A stretch of 64,000 nt of DNA from Bacteriovorax sp. GTDB taxonomy: Bacteria; Bdellovibrionota; Bacteriovoracia; Bacteriovoracales; Bacteriovoracaceae. The notes under the pieces were generated by a model. It was given only the letters and a program-made list of their open reading frames with translations, was not told the DNA's origin and made no database searches. The translations under genes and the position numbers were made by a program. This document shows, one piece after another, positions 8,022 to 16,541 of this stretch (the first letter of the stretch is position 1; every line of letters begins with the position of its first letter). The stretch spans positions 1 through 64,000 of the forward strand of contig JAGOVS010000002.1 of NCBI GenBank assembly GCA_018060625.1, in the 5' to 3' direction.

Positions 8022-8513
8022 ATGTATTCAAAAATGATATCCTCCCCCATCGGTGAACTTTACTTAGTGGCCACCGAATTGGCCCTTGTCTCACTCGATA
8101 ATCACAAAAACGACCTTTATAACAGGGCCACCTCGAGTAAAAATCATTATGTCCTTAACAGAACACATGCCCAACTTAATGAATACTTTAATGGTAAACG
8201 CTTTGAATTTGATTTACCCCTGGCCCCCTACGGAAGTCCATTTCAAGTGAAAGTTTGGAATGCTTTAAGGGAAATTCCTTACGGTGATGTTTGGAGCTAC
8301 GGACAACAGGCAAAGTTTATTAAATCACCAAAAGCTTTTCGTGCAGTTGGAGCTGCCAACGGAAAAAACCCACTCCCTATTATAATTCCTTGTCATAGGG
8401 TTGTTGGCTCTTCTGGGAAACTTATTGGGTATAGTGGAGGAATAGAAATGAAAATTAATCTACTGAAACACGAAGGCCATCAAATTGATGGCCTTCAGCT
8501 AGTTAAATACTAA
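8022..8513 (+). CDS. ogt: methylated-DNA-protein-cysteine methyltransferase
   Basis: A 163-residue suicide DNA repair protein that moves the methyl group of O6-methylguanine to its own cysteine. The active site IIPCHRV has the acceptor Cys near residue 124, and the DNA-binding helix-turn-helix (PYGDVWSYGQQA ... RAVGAANGKNP) precedes it. The length and lack of an Ada N-terminal metal domain fit Ogt. The last codons form a perfect 10-bp hairpin (8472-8496), and the stop overlaps the convergent phospholipase D gene by four bases. Confidence 0.93.
   Translation: MYSKMISSPIGELYLVATELALVSLDNHKNDLYNRATSSKNHYVLNRTHAQLNEYFNGKRFEFDLPLAPYGSPFQVKVWNALREIPYGDVWSYGQQAKFIKSPKAFRAVGAANGKNPLPIIIPCHRVVGSSGKLIGYSGGIEMKINLLKHEGHQIDGLQLVKY
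8472..8496. terminator. perfect 10-bp hairpin inside the end of ogt
   Basis: GAAGGCCATC (8472-8481) pairs without mismatch with GATGGCCTTC (8487-8496) around the loop AAATT. It lies in the coding end of ogt, just before the convergent junction with the phospholipase D gene. Neither strand has a strong T-run after it, so classical intrinsic termination is not assured. Its symmetry and position suggest a two-way transcript end or mRNA 3'-end protector. Confidence 0.5.
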
Positions 8514-10672
8514 AACTCTTCATCAAAAACATTAATGATTATGCGTTTCCAAAGTGCCACTTTTTGTTTTTTGGTAACTTCCTTCGTTTTCTTCAAATAA
8601 GTGTCCAAAACCGTATGCATCTTTTTGTTATATTCTGAATTATAAATCATAACAAAATTTTCAGTGTCATGAATAAAACTTCTTTTGTTAAAATTAACTG
8701 ATCCTATAAACGAAACTTTATCATCAACAAGAACGATTTTAGAATGAATAATAACACCTGGTTCAATGTATTCATCAATTTTAAATTTATTTAAAAATTG
8801 GTTAATCCCTGCTTTATTGACCTCATTTAAAACAAATGCAGCAGTATCATTTGTAAAATCAATGCGGGTAATTAAAGAAAGTTTAACTCCGCGTGCAACT
8901 GCTCGATTCATTGCCTCTCCCATGATTTTAGTAGGTCTAAAATAAGGAGTAGAAATTCGAACACTTTTTTCTGCATGATCAAAAATATCAACATAAAACT
9001 TCTCTAACGCAGCATCATCTTTATAAGGAATCGATATAAAATGACGAATAAGTGCATTTTTTTCTGCCCGTTCAAAATATTTCGAATCGGCCGGTGTTTT
9101 AGAAACAATATTTTGATTAATTGATCTGATATAAAAATTTTCAGAATCTTTTTGCCAGAGGGTCATATAATGACTGGCCACTTGTTCTGCAAATCCTTTA
9201 GAGCGTATTCTCATTTCATAATCTCTCCAAGGCGCATACGCTTCATCATCTCCCTTCTTTGATCCATATTGAACAAGGTCGGGAAGTGCTGAATGATCAG
9301 GTTTTTCCATAAAAACAAAACCATCGTGTATATTTCGTCCTCCAATATACACCACATTATCTTTGGGATTATCTGAGAGGGTGATTAAAAGTTTTACGTG
9401 CATCGTACGATGGAGTTGAGAAAAATGATCACCAACGGTTCCTCCGTTTGAAATATACTTGTATTCTTGAATTTTAATATTATTTGAGTTTTCAACTAAT
9501 TCATAAAGCATATGGCGATCTTTTTTATTCGCAATAACATCTGACATCATAATCCGTACTTGTGTTCCATGATCCGCATGCCATTTGGCCAAACGAGCAA
9601 GCAACGTTCCATAAAAGTCATGTCTGAAAACAAGATACGAAATAAGAATTGTATTAAGTTTTGGAGCTCTAGAAAAATCAAGCTCAGCATAGGGGTTTAA
9701 ATCAGTAATAAATTTATCTGATAATTCTTGTCCCAGCAATGTTTCGGCCTTCGCCTTCAATCCATCAATAGGCTCTTCCAAAGTCTTCATATCTTGAATT
9801 TCTTCCGGACAAGTCATAGATGAATAATGAGGAGTTAAAAATAAGCTTTCCATCCCTTTCAAGTGACTGGCATCAGGTAATAGGCATGCCTCAAAGCGAT
9901 TCTGCAAATTTGTCAAAGAACTTTCAGCATTTGAATCATTAACGATTCGAACGCCATAAACCGATTCAGGCTTTAGACTGTCGTTAAAAAATATTTCACA
10001 ACTTTTAATTTTTTGATTTAACTGAAACGATATTCTTGGTGATCTTCCTGATTGTTCATATAATCGAAAATGATAAGATGTCCCTTTATTGATTTTTTGA
10101 GCTAAAAGATTTTTATTAATCTTAAAATCTGAATCACATTTTATTGTAGCTTCAAAAAAGCGAGGCGCTTCTGTTGAATTATTATCAAATAATAGATCTT
10201 GCTTATTTATTGGAGTCCAGGCTTTATTCACTAAACCTAATTGATAATCTGTAGTGCCGGCCAAATCTAATTTTAGGGTTCGAACAATTCGTCCTTCGTT
10301 CAATGCGTAGCTTTCTGGGTTTTTAATAACCAATTTTTCTTTTTGAATTCGCCAATTTTTCTCAAAACTAATCCATTTCCTTTGAGGTATACCGGAATTC
10401 TGATCAGTCGCAAATTGAGAAATCATTGACTCAAGTTCTTTAATTTTCTTTTCATTTTCCGCAATCAGCTGCTGTTTATTGAGAAGCTCTTCTTTTACAA
10501 TATCTTCCGTTCCTTTTATTTGAATTTGACTTAATAACTTTTTTTCCTGTCCTCTTAAGTAATCAAGGTCAATTTTAATAGAGTATAATTTTTTAAGATT
10601 TTCGCTTTCAAAAGCTTGTCCATTGCTGATTGCCATAAAGACAAAAGCAATAGAGCAAAACCCCATTAACAT
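8510..10672 (-). CDS. exported phospholipase D / cardiolipin synthase-like protein
   Basis: A 720-residue protein with an N-terminal hydrophobic signal segment (residues 1-20), a helical, probably coiled-coil stretch (about 25-90), a roughly 200-residue beta-rich region, then two phospholipase D domains. The second HKD motif is canonical (HSKIVLVDD near 643, followed by IGSVNFNKRS). The first, HVKLLITLSD near 425, has its acidic residue one or two places late and is followed by GGRNIHDG. Members cut or swap head groups of phospholipids such as cardiolipin. Its export suggests action in the periplasm or on outside, perhaps prey, membranes, which is inference. It is convergent to ogt with a 4-base overlap. 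Confidence 0.85.
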   Translation of the reverse strand: MLMGFCSIAFVFMAISNGQAFESENLKKLYSIKIDLDYLRGQEKKLLSQIQIKGTEDIVKEELLNKQQLIAENEKKIKELESMISQFATDQNSGIPQRKWISFEKNWRIQKEKLVIKNPESYALNEGRIVRTLKLDLAGTTDYQLGLVNKAWTPINKQDLLFDNNSTEAPRFFEATIKCDSDFKINKNLLAQKINKGTSYHFRLYEQSGRSPRISFQLNQKIKSCEIFFNDSLKPESVYGVRIVNDSNAESSLTNLQNRFEACLLPDASHLKGMESLFLTPHYSSMTCPEEIQDMKTLEEPIDGLKAKAETLLGQELSDKFITDLNPYAELDFSRAPKLNTILISYLVFRHDFYGTLLARLAKWHADHGTQVRIMMSDVIANKKDRHMLYELVENSNNIKIQEYKYISNGGTVGDHFSQLHRTMHVKLLITLSDNPKDNVVYIGGRNIHDGFVFMEKPDHSALPDLVQYGSKKGDDEAYAPWRDYEMRIRSKGFAEQVASHYMTLWQKDSENFYIRSINQNIVSKTPADSKYFERAEKNALIRHFISIPYKDDAALEKFYVDIFDHAEKSVRISTPYFRPTKIMGEAMNRAVARGVKLSLITRIDFTNDTAAFVLNEVNKAGINQFLNKFKIDEYIEPGVIIHSKIVLVDDKVSFIGSVNFNKRSFIHDTENFVMIYNSEYNKKMHTVLDTYLKKTKEVTKKQKVALWKRIIINVFDEEF

Positions 10673-10795
10673 CGTTTTTGTTTTAATAGATCACCCCATT
10701 TTATAGTTCATTGCTAATTTGATAGAATTGCCAATTATCATTCCCATTGGAAATCTCAACAACTAAGGATGCTACGTGTAATTTCTATAGTTCCT

Positions 10796-11731
10796 TTATT
10801 CTGCGTAAATAAGGAATTCTTGCTTATGAGAGGGTAACTGCGTGGCCAAAACAACCTTAAGTCCCATTTTGCCAACAATTGATAAATACATCGGAACTCT
10901 TGAGACTAGTTCAAACTTAGTCATTTTTAAGGTTATAAAAGCACCTTTTAAAGAAGGTCTCACTTTTTCCACTACCTTTTCAATCTCACGCAAGGTCCCT
11001 TCTGGGGGAAGATTCATATCCACAAACAGCCAGTGCACATGATTTTGTAATTCAAAAACTTTAAAATGTTGAATCGATTGATGATGGTGAAAGAACTTGG
11101 GATGCTGGAGGCACACTTCACTCATTTCTCCAGGATCAATACCTTCAACACTCAAACCTTTCTCTAAAAGTGCATAGGTTGCACCCCCGGGACTTGAACC
11201 AATCTCAAGTGCGTGTTCGCCTGGGCGTAACTCAGCCCCGACGTAATCAATGCCATCCAGAACTTTTAAGTAGGCCCGTGAAGGAGAAATTTCTGGAAGT
11301 TGATGAGGAGAAAAGCCTCCAGGCCAAGGAGCGGTTAAAAGTGAGCTTTTAAACTCACCTAAATAATATTGATCTTTCCCATTGGCAGAAACCTTGATGA
11401 TCTCTAAGGCATAATCACCAAAACGAATCTTTGAGCATTCAAAGATGTCTCCATCTTTAGAATAAAAATGGGCCAATCCACCTAATTGCGTTGCACGAAT
11501 ACGAACCTCTTCTAATGATCCTCTCATCAAAAAACGGCCAAAATGTCTGCAGAAAACGGGTCGAAGAGTCTTTCCAAGAGGTCGAGTTTCTTTAAACGTA
11601 AGAAAACCCTCTGTGCTATAAGCAAATCTAAGCTCTGGGTAAATAAGACGTATTTCTTCCTTTAGAAAGCTTTCGCTGCCTGGATTACATAGGAAATAGA
11701 AAAAATTTAACTCATCGGTGTTTTGTGACAT
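10796..11731 (-). CDS. RlmM-like 23S rRNA 2'-O-methyltransferase (FtsJ fold)
   Basis: A 311-residue protein with an N-terminal THUMP-like segment and a C-terminal Rossmann methyltransferase domain. The SAM motif is ALEIGSSPGGATYALLE with the following acidic VEGIDPG. The catalytic residues of the FtsJ/RrmJ type are visible as D in WLFVDMNLP and K in ITLKMTKFE, and the C-terminal LPSHKQEFLIYAE matches the RlmM ending. RlmM methylates C2498 of 23S rRNA. The protein is shorter than E. coli RlmM (366 residues), so I do not assign the symbol. Its start is 5 bases from the divergent radical SAM start. Confidence 0.8.
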   Translation of the reverse strand: MSQNTDELNFFYFLCNPGSESFLKEEIRLIYPELRFAYSTEGFLTFKETRPLGKTLRPVFCRHFGRFLMRGSLEEVRIRATQLGGLAHFYSKDGDIFECSKIRFGDYALEIIKVSANGKDQYYLGEFKSSLLTAPWPGGFSPHQLPEISPSRAYLKVLDGIDYVGAELRPGEHALEIGSSPGGATYALLEKGLSVEGIDPGEMSEVCLQHPKFFHHHQSIQHFKVFELQNHVHWLFVDMNLPPEGTLREIEKVVEKVRPSLKGAFITLKMTKFELVSRVPMYLSIVGKMGLKVVLATQLPSHKQEFLIYAE

Positions 11732-11736
11732 GAACT

Positions 11737-12624
11737 GTGATAGATACCATTAAAATGGAAAAATTCAAACGCGTTTATATTGAGATCAGTAATATTTGCA
11801 ACCTTCAGTGCTCCTTCTGTCCTGTTGTAGACCGCGATAAATTAGTCATGGGCCTAGAACTCTTTGAAAAAATCATCGTTCAAGTGGCCCCTTTCACTGA
11901 GCAAGTTTGTCTTCATCTCATGGGGGAACCCTTGGCCCACCCCCAATTTTTAGAGATCGTTAAAATCTGTGAAAAATACCAAGTAAAAATCAATCTAACA
12001 ACAAATGGAATTCTTCTTAATCGCTACAAAGAACTTCTTTCTGAATCAGCAGCATTTCATCAAATTAATTTTTCGATCCATAGCTTTAAGGATAATTTTA
12101 AAGACAAAAGCATAATTCCTTACCTTTTAGATATTCTCAATTTCACAAAATTGGCCTATGAAAGAAGACCAGAACTTTATATCAATTATCGTCTTTGGAA
12201 TATTTTTGAGACAACGACCCAAAACGAATCTAATAAAGAGATTTTAGCTTCTATTGCACATTTTTTTGGCATCGAAATCAAAGAAGATATCGACGTGGGT
12301 TCAATTAAAAGCAAACGCATTTGGAATCGAACTTATCTCCATTTTGATTCACGATTTGAGTGGCCTCATCCGCTTATGCCCATTCAATCCCAAAAAGGAT
12401 TCTGTCACGCGCTTTCTTCCCATATTGGAATTCACGCTGATGGCACAGTAGTCCCTTGTTGTTTAGATAAAGAAGCAAGGCTTCATTTAGGAAATTGTTC
12501 ATCGAAATCACTTGAAGACATTTTGAACGGAGTACGGGCACGTACAATGCGTGAAGGGTTTGCTCAAAAAAAGTTGGCAGAAGACCTATGCCAACGTTGC
12601 ACCTACATCAAGAGATTTCAATGA
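11737..12624 (+). CDS. radical SAM protein with SPASM-like C-terminus
   Basis: A 295-residue protein. The radical SAM cluster motif C-x3-C-x2-C is seen as CNLQCSFC near residues 17-24, where the Cys spacing binds the 4Fe-4S cluster that cleaves SAM. GEPLAHP is the usual SAM-contacting GGEP-like segment. The C-terminus holds paired cysteines (VVPCCLDKE, CQRC), typical of SPASM/twitch auxiliary-cluster proteins that modify peptides or act as anaerobic maturases. The start given is a GTG; an ATG at 11755 six codons later leaves more room for a promoter. No precursor peptide gene is adjacent. Confidence 0.82.
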   Translation: MIDTIKMEKFKRVYIEISNICNLQCSFCPVVDRDKLVMGLELFEKIIVQVAPFTEQVCLHLMGEPLAHPQFLEIVKICEKYQVKINLTTNGILLNRYKELLSESAAFHQINFSIHSFKDNFKDKSIIPYLLDILNFTKLAYERRPELYINYRLWNIFETTTQNESNKEILASIAHFFGIEIKEDIDVGSIKSKRIWNRTYLHFDSRFEWPHPLMPIQSQKGFCHALSSHIGIHADGTVVPCCLDKEARLHLGNCSSKSLEDILNGVRARTMREGFAQKKLAEDLCQRCTYIKRFQ

Positions 12625-12708
12625 GTTACTGACCAGCTTTGCTCTGTTAAAGAAATCCCTTAGAATATCCGACAAGTACAGTAGGTTTCCACTTCATGAG
12701 GCAGAGTA

Positions 12709-12975
12709 ATGACAGAAGACGAATTACAAAAAAAACGTCAAGAATTTCGAGACACTGAAATTCAAAATAAAATTGCCAATCTCTCAAGTGCTGAAGAATA
12801 TCGTCAACAGACTTTAAAGGCCAACTACACCCGTAGAAGAGTCAAAGGGGATTTTGGTAAATTCGGTTGGAGCATCATTATTGGCCAAGCAACTTTCCTT
12901 GTCTTTTTCTCTGCGCTTTTTGTTATAAGTTATATTCCAAAAACTAAGTTTATCGTCGCGAAAATCTTGCCGTAA
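12709..12975 (+). CDS. small single-span membrane protein
   Basis: An 88-residue protein with a charged, helical N-terminal half (residues 1-48, rich in Lys, Arg, Glu and Gln), a basic patch YTRRRVKGDFGKFG, and one membrane span at about 54-76. GAGG lies 8 bases before the ATG. A possible promoter is TTGCTC, 16 bases, TAGAAT about 60 bases upstream. The charge pattern predicts a cytoplasmic N-terminus. I do not recognise the family. Confidence 0.7.
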   Translation: MTEDELQKKRQEFRDTEIQNKIANLSSAEEYRQQTLKANYTRRRVKGDFGKFGWSIIIGQATFLVFFSALFVISYIPKTKFIVAKILP

Positions 12976-13014
12976 AATTGCCAAACAGCTCACTTTTATG
13001 AAATAAATTTGATC

Positions 13015-14238
13015 ATGAAAATACTCTTAAGTGTCTGTGGGTCCATTTCTGCTTATAAGTCTCTTGATATTGCAAGAGGGCTTATAAATAATGGCCATGA
13101 AGTTAAAGTTATCCTTACCAAAGGTGCACTCAAATTTGTCGTCCCTGAAGTTTTCACATATCTTGGCGCTCTCGATGTCTATCTAGACAGTGATGACTTT
13201 CGATATAAAAATGTACTCCATGTAGATCTTGCTAGATGGAGCGATATTTTAGTAATCGCCCCGCTTTCGGCCAACACCCTCTCTCGCCTTGCTCGCGGAG
13301 AAGCAAGTGATTTGCTTTCTTCCGTGTTTCTTGCCTACGAGTCCTCAAAACCCATTGCTCTTTTTCCTGCGATGAACTCACTAATGCTGAAACATCCATT
13401 CACCCAGGAAAACATTAAGGAACTTAAAAAATTAAAAACGTTAGAAAATATTTTTATTTCTCCAACTAATTCTGGTGTCCTTGCTTGCAACGAAGTGGGA
13501 CAAGGAAAACTTCCCAGCGTTGATGAAATCATTGCTCTCGTTCCAACCCTAAGAACTCCTTTTAATGAATTATCGTTAAAGAAAAAAATAGTGATTACAA
13601 CTGGTGCAACTATTTCACCAATGGATCCAGTTCGCTACCTCTCCAATTCATCTTCTGGAATAACAGGGTATCACTTAGCTATATCGGCCTTAAAAAAGGG
13701 GTATAATGTTGTCGTGATCGCAGGCAGAAATGCAGTCAAAGATCTAGATCTCTTAAAAAAGCACCCCTCTTATCAACTAATACGCATTACAACAGTTAGT
13801 GAAATGCATCACGCGGTACATGCTGAAATTAAAAACGCCGATGCTTACTTATCGGCCGCGGCCATTTCTGATGTGGAATTTGATAGCTCTATTCATAAAA
13901 TAAAAAAAGAGTGCATGACAGACACACTTCAAATAAAAAAGGCCATTGATATTTTAAAAACCGTCATTGAATTACAAACTCCAAATTTAAAAATAGTCGG
14001 CTTTGCAGCTGAAACAATTTTAAGCGATGATGTGTTAACAAAAAAATACCAGTCCAAGCCTGTCGATCTTTTAGTCGCTACAAAAGTTGATAATGGAATG
14101 GTCTCTAAAGAACAGCTTCAAGGCTTTAATGTCGACCAGGCAACATACCGCTTCGTTGCAAATGGCATCATCTCGGCAGAAACTACTATAGACAAACAAA
14201 ATCTTGGAGAAATAATCTTCAATCACATTAATTTTTAA
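13015..14238 (+). CDS. coaBC: CoaBC, phosphopantothenoylcysteine synthetase/decarboxylase
   Basis: A bifunctional flavoprotein of coenzyme A synthesis, 407 residues. The N-terminal CoaC half binds FMN and decarboxylates phosphopantothenoylcysteine: GSISAYKSLD, the active His in HVDLARW, the APLSANTLSRLA block and the PAMNSLM substrate loop. The C-terminal CoaB half joins cysteine to phosphopantothenate: VITTGATISPMDPVRYLSN, then DAYLSAAAISD and VGFAAET. The ATG at 13015 is preferred to an upstream TTG because it begins directly with MKILLSVCGSISAY. It is followed 5 bases later by panC, so two steps of pantothenate and CoA supply are co-expressed. Confidence 0.95.
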   Translation: MKILLSVCGSISAYKSLDIARGLINNGHEVKVILTKGALKFVVPEVFTYLGALDVYLDSDDFRYKNVLHVDLARWSDILVIAPLSANTLSRLARGEASDLLSSVFLAYESSKPIALFPAMNSLMLKHPFTQENIKELKKLKTLENIFISPTNSGVLACNEVGQGKLPSVDEIIALVPTLRTPFNELSLKKKIVITTGATISPMDPVRYLSNSSSGITGYHLAISALKKGYNVVVIAGRNAVKDLDLLKKHPSYQLIRITTVSEMHHAVHAEIKNADAYLSAAAISDVEFDSSIHKIKKECMTDTLQIKKAIDILKTVIELQTPNLKIVGFAAETILSDDVLTKKYQSKPVDLLVATKVDNGMVSKEQLQGFNVDQATYRFVANGIISAETTIDKQNLGEIIFNHINF

Positions 14239-14243
14239 AAACT

Positions 14244-15095
14244 ATGATTAAAATTTTTACAACTAAAAAAGATTACACATCTTATAGATTGGCCCTTAAC
14301 CATGACTCTGTTGGCATTATTCCTACGATGGGAAACCTGCACGAAGGTCACTTATCCCTTCTGAAAAAATCAGTTGAAGAAAATAAAGTCAGCGTCATTA
14401 CCATTTTTGTCAACCCAAAGCAATTTGGACCAAATGAAGATTTTGATAAATACCCTCGTACTCTTGATGAGGACTTAGCAAAAATCTCTAATTTAGCACT
14501 TCATGAGAAAAATCCCGAAAAAGAAATCTTGGTCTTTTCACCAAGCAATATTGCTGAAATTTATCCTGAGGGATTTAATACAACAATCTCTGTTAAAGGA
14601 GTTTCTGAGCGTCTCGAAGGAGCTAAGCGTCCAACACATTTTGATGGTGTTACCACTGTCGTGTATTGTCTTTTTAAAATCATCAAAGCAACTAATGCTT
14701 ATTTCGGGCAAAAAGATTTTCAACAATGTATTGTTATCCAAAAAATGGTCGCTGATCTAAGCCTAGATATTCATCTTCACATCATGCCTATTATTAGAAA
14801 CTCTGACGGTTTGGCCCTCTCAAGCCGCAACCAATACCTAAATGAAAACGAAAGAAGGATTGCTCTTCACCTTCCTCACACTCTGAAAAAAATTGAACTC
14901 TTATTAAAAACACATAAACCTTATCAAGGATTCATCGAGCAAGAATTACTTGATAACAATTGGGATTATCTTGAAGTCTTAAATGCTACAAACTTAGAAC
15001 GCCCCTGTGAACTCGCAAAAGAATTAGTGATCATTGGTGTCTACAGACTTGGAACAACTCGACTACTCGACAATATTTTGGTGCATATATTATGA
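14244..15095 (+). CDS. panC: pantothenate synthetase
   Basis: A 283-residue enzyme of the usual PanC length. It condenses pantoate and beta-alanine with ATP to give pantothenate. Motifs: IPTMGNLHEGHLSLL (the HIGH-like ATP site), FVNPKQFGPNEDFDKYPR, YFGQKDFQQ and LALSSRN (KMSK-like region). It lies between coaBC and hflX; the stop overlaps the hflX start (ATGATG). panB and panD are not in the window. Confidence 0.95.
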   Translation: MIKIFTTKKDYTSYRLALNHDSVGIIPTMGNLHEGHLSLLKKSVEENKVSVITIFVNPKQFGPNEDFDKYPRTLDEDLAKISNLALHEKNPEKEILVFSPSNIAEIYPEGFNTTISVKGVSERLEGAKRPTHFDGVTTVVYCLFKIIKATNAYFGQKDFQQCIVIQKMVADLSLDIHLHIMPIIRNSDGLALSSRNQYLNENERRIALHLPHTLKKIELLLKTHKPYQGFIEQELLDNNWDYLEVLNATNLERPCELAKELVIIGVYRLGTTRLLDNILVHIL

Positions 15096-16435
15096 TGGAT
15101 AATGAATTTAACATTGATCAAACTTACCAAGCGACACTTGTCTCTCTTGTTTCACCTAATTTTCCTGATCATACAACTCAAAGTGAATCTGAAAGATCCA
15201 TGACCGAGTTGCGAGAACTACTTCGAACTTTGGGATTAAAGACAGCTTCAGCACATATTCAAAATAAAAAGGACATTGATCCTGCAACCATTTTAGGCTC
15301 TGGAAAGTTAAAAGAAATTGCCGAAATTGCCGAAGCAGAGGGATCAAAACTTTTAGTTTTTGACTTTGAACTCACAGCAAGACAAATTGCAAATATTCGA
15401 AAGCTCACAGGTCTTTCAGTCGTAGATAGAGTGCATGTAATTCTCGAAATTTTTGCCAAACATGCTCGAACAAAAGAAGCAAAAATTCAAATTGAAATTG
15501 CCCGTCTCCAATACATGCTCCCTCGCCTTGCGGGGTTTTGGACTCACTTAAATCGTCAACGAGGAGGTGTCGGAGTTTTAGGTGGAGAAGGAGAAAAACA
15601 AATCGAGCTTGATCGCCGTATCATTCGCGAAAAAATTGAATTTTACAAAGAAGAACTTATTGGACTTGAAAAGCAAAGGGTTGTAAGAAAAAAGCGCCGT
15701 GAAAACCAAGCCGTTACAGCGGCCCTCGTGGGTTATACGAATGCTGGAAAATCCTCCATTATGAATCGCCTATGCCGAGTAGACATTCTTGAAGAGAATA
15801 AACTCTTTGCAACTCTGGATTCAACTTATCGTATGCTTAATCCAGACACCAAACCGCCCATGATTATGATTGATACTGTTGGTTTTATCTCTAATCTCCC
15901 AAATACCTTGATTGATGGTTTTAAGACAACACTCGAATCTGCCCTAGAGGCCGATCTGCTTATCATCGTTTGTGATATTTCAGATCCTCATTATGAGAAG
16001 CAGCTGCAAGTAACTAACGATGTTTTAAAAGAACTGGATGTTGAAAACAAAGAACGTCTAATTGTTTTTAATAAAAAAGATCAACTACATGATGATTTGA
16101 AGAAGAAAATTATACTTCGAAAATATCCAAATAGCTTTCTCGTTTCTAGTTATGATCCAGAAGACATGAAAGCACTGCGCTCGCATGTTGTTAATTATTT
16201 CTTAGACAAACAAGAGCACTACGATCTTTTTATTCCCTATGAAGATGGGGGATCCCATTCGGCAATCCTTTCTAAAACTAACGTAGTAAGCACACATAAT
16301 CATGAAAAAGGAATTTTTTATCGCATCAGAGTTCCCGATTTTATTTTTGGAAACCTGGGAGTACAGAAATACATTTTAGCTCCCAATGATCCGATGCTTA
16401 CCGAGCACTTTTGGGATGAATCTCCTCAGACTTAA
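15092..16435 (+). CDS. hflX: ribosome-associated GTPase HflX
   Basis: A 447-residue Obg-related GTPase that binds the large subunit and helps split stalled or heat-damaged ribosomes. It has the HflX N-terminal domain with ELRELLRTLG and GSGKLKEIAE, the glycine-rich linker GGVGVLGGEGEKQIELDRR, then the G domain: G1 GYTNAGKSS near residue 212, G3 DTVGF, G4 NKKD. Its start overlaps the panC stop. It is the last gene before the convergent LuxC/LuxE-type operon; no terminator is obvious between them. Confidence 0.95.
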   Translation: MMDNEFNIDQTYQATLVSLVSPNFPDHTTQSESERSMTELRELLRTLGLKTASAHIQNKKDIDPATILGSGKLKEIAEIAEAEGSKLLVFDFELTARQIANIRKLTGLSVVDRVHVILEIFAKHARTKEAKIQIEIARLQYMLPRLAGFWTHLNRQRGGVGVLGGEGEKQIELDRRIIREKIEFYKEELIGLEKQRVVRKKRRENQAVTAALVGYTNAGKSSIMNRLCRVDILEENKLFATLDSTYRMLNPDTKPPMIMIDTVGFISNLPNTLIDGFKTTLESALEADLLIIVCDISDPHYEKQLQVTNDVLKELDVENKERLIVFNKKDQLHDDLKKKIILRKYPNSFLVSSYDPEDMKALRSHVVNYFLDKQEHYDLFIPYEDGGSHSAILSKTNVVSTHNHEKGIFYRIRVPDFIFGNLGVQKYILAPNDPMLTEHFWDESPQT

Positions 16436-16525
16436 TTACGATTTCAACCTTAAGTATACGGCAAGCAAAAAAATGGCAACCGTGAGCGAAATTCCAATGA
16501 CGACGGTACGTGTATCTTTATCCAT
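16436..16525 (-). CDS. 29-residue single-span membrane peptide
   Basis: ATG at 16525, TAA at 16436-16438, sequence MDKDTRTVVIGISLTVAIFL... ending in a basic YLRLKS tail. Residues 8-24 form one hydrophobic span with acidic/basic flanks. A good AAGGA ribosome binding site lies about 9 bases before the ATG. The gene starts 16 bases after the stop of the adenylating-enzyme gene on the same strand, so it reads as the last gene of that operon. Too short for automatic gene callers. It could be a small partner of the exporter or of the reductase complex; this is inference. Confidence 0.6.
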   Translation of the reverse strand: MDKDTRTVVIGISLTVAIFLLAVYLRLKS

Positions 16526-16541
16526 GAGATCTCATCCTTTT

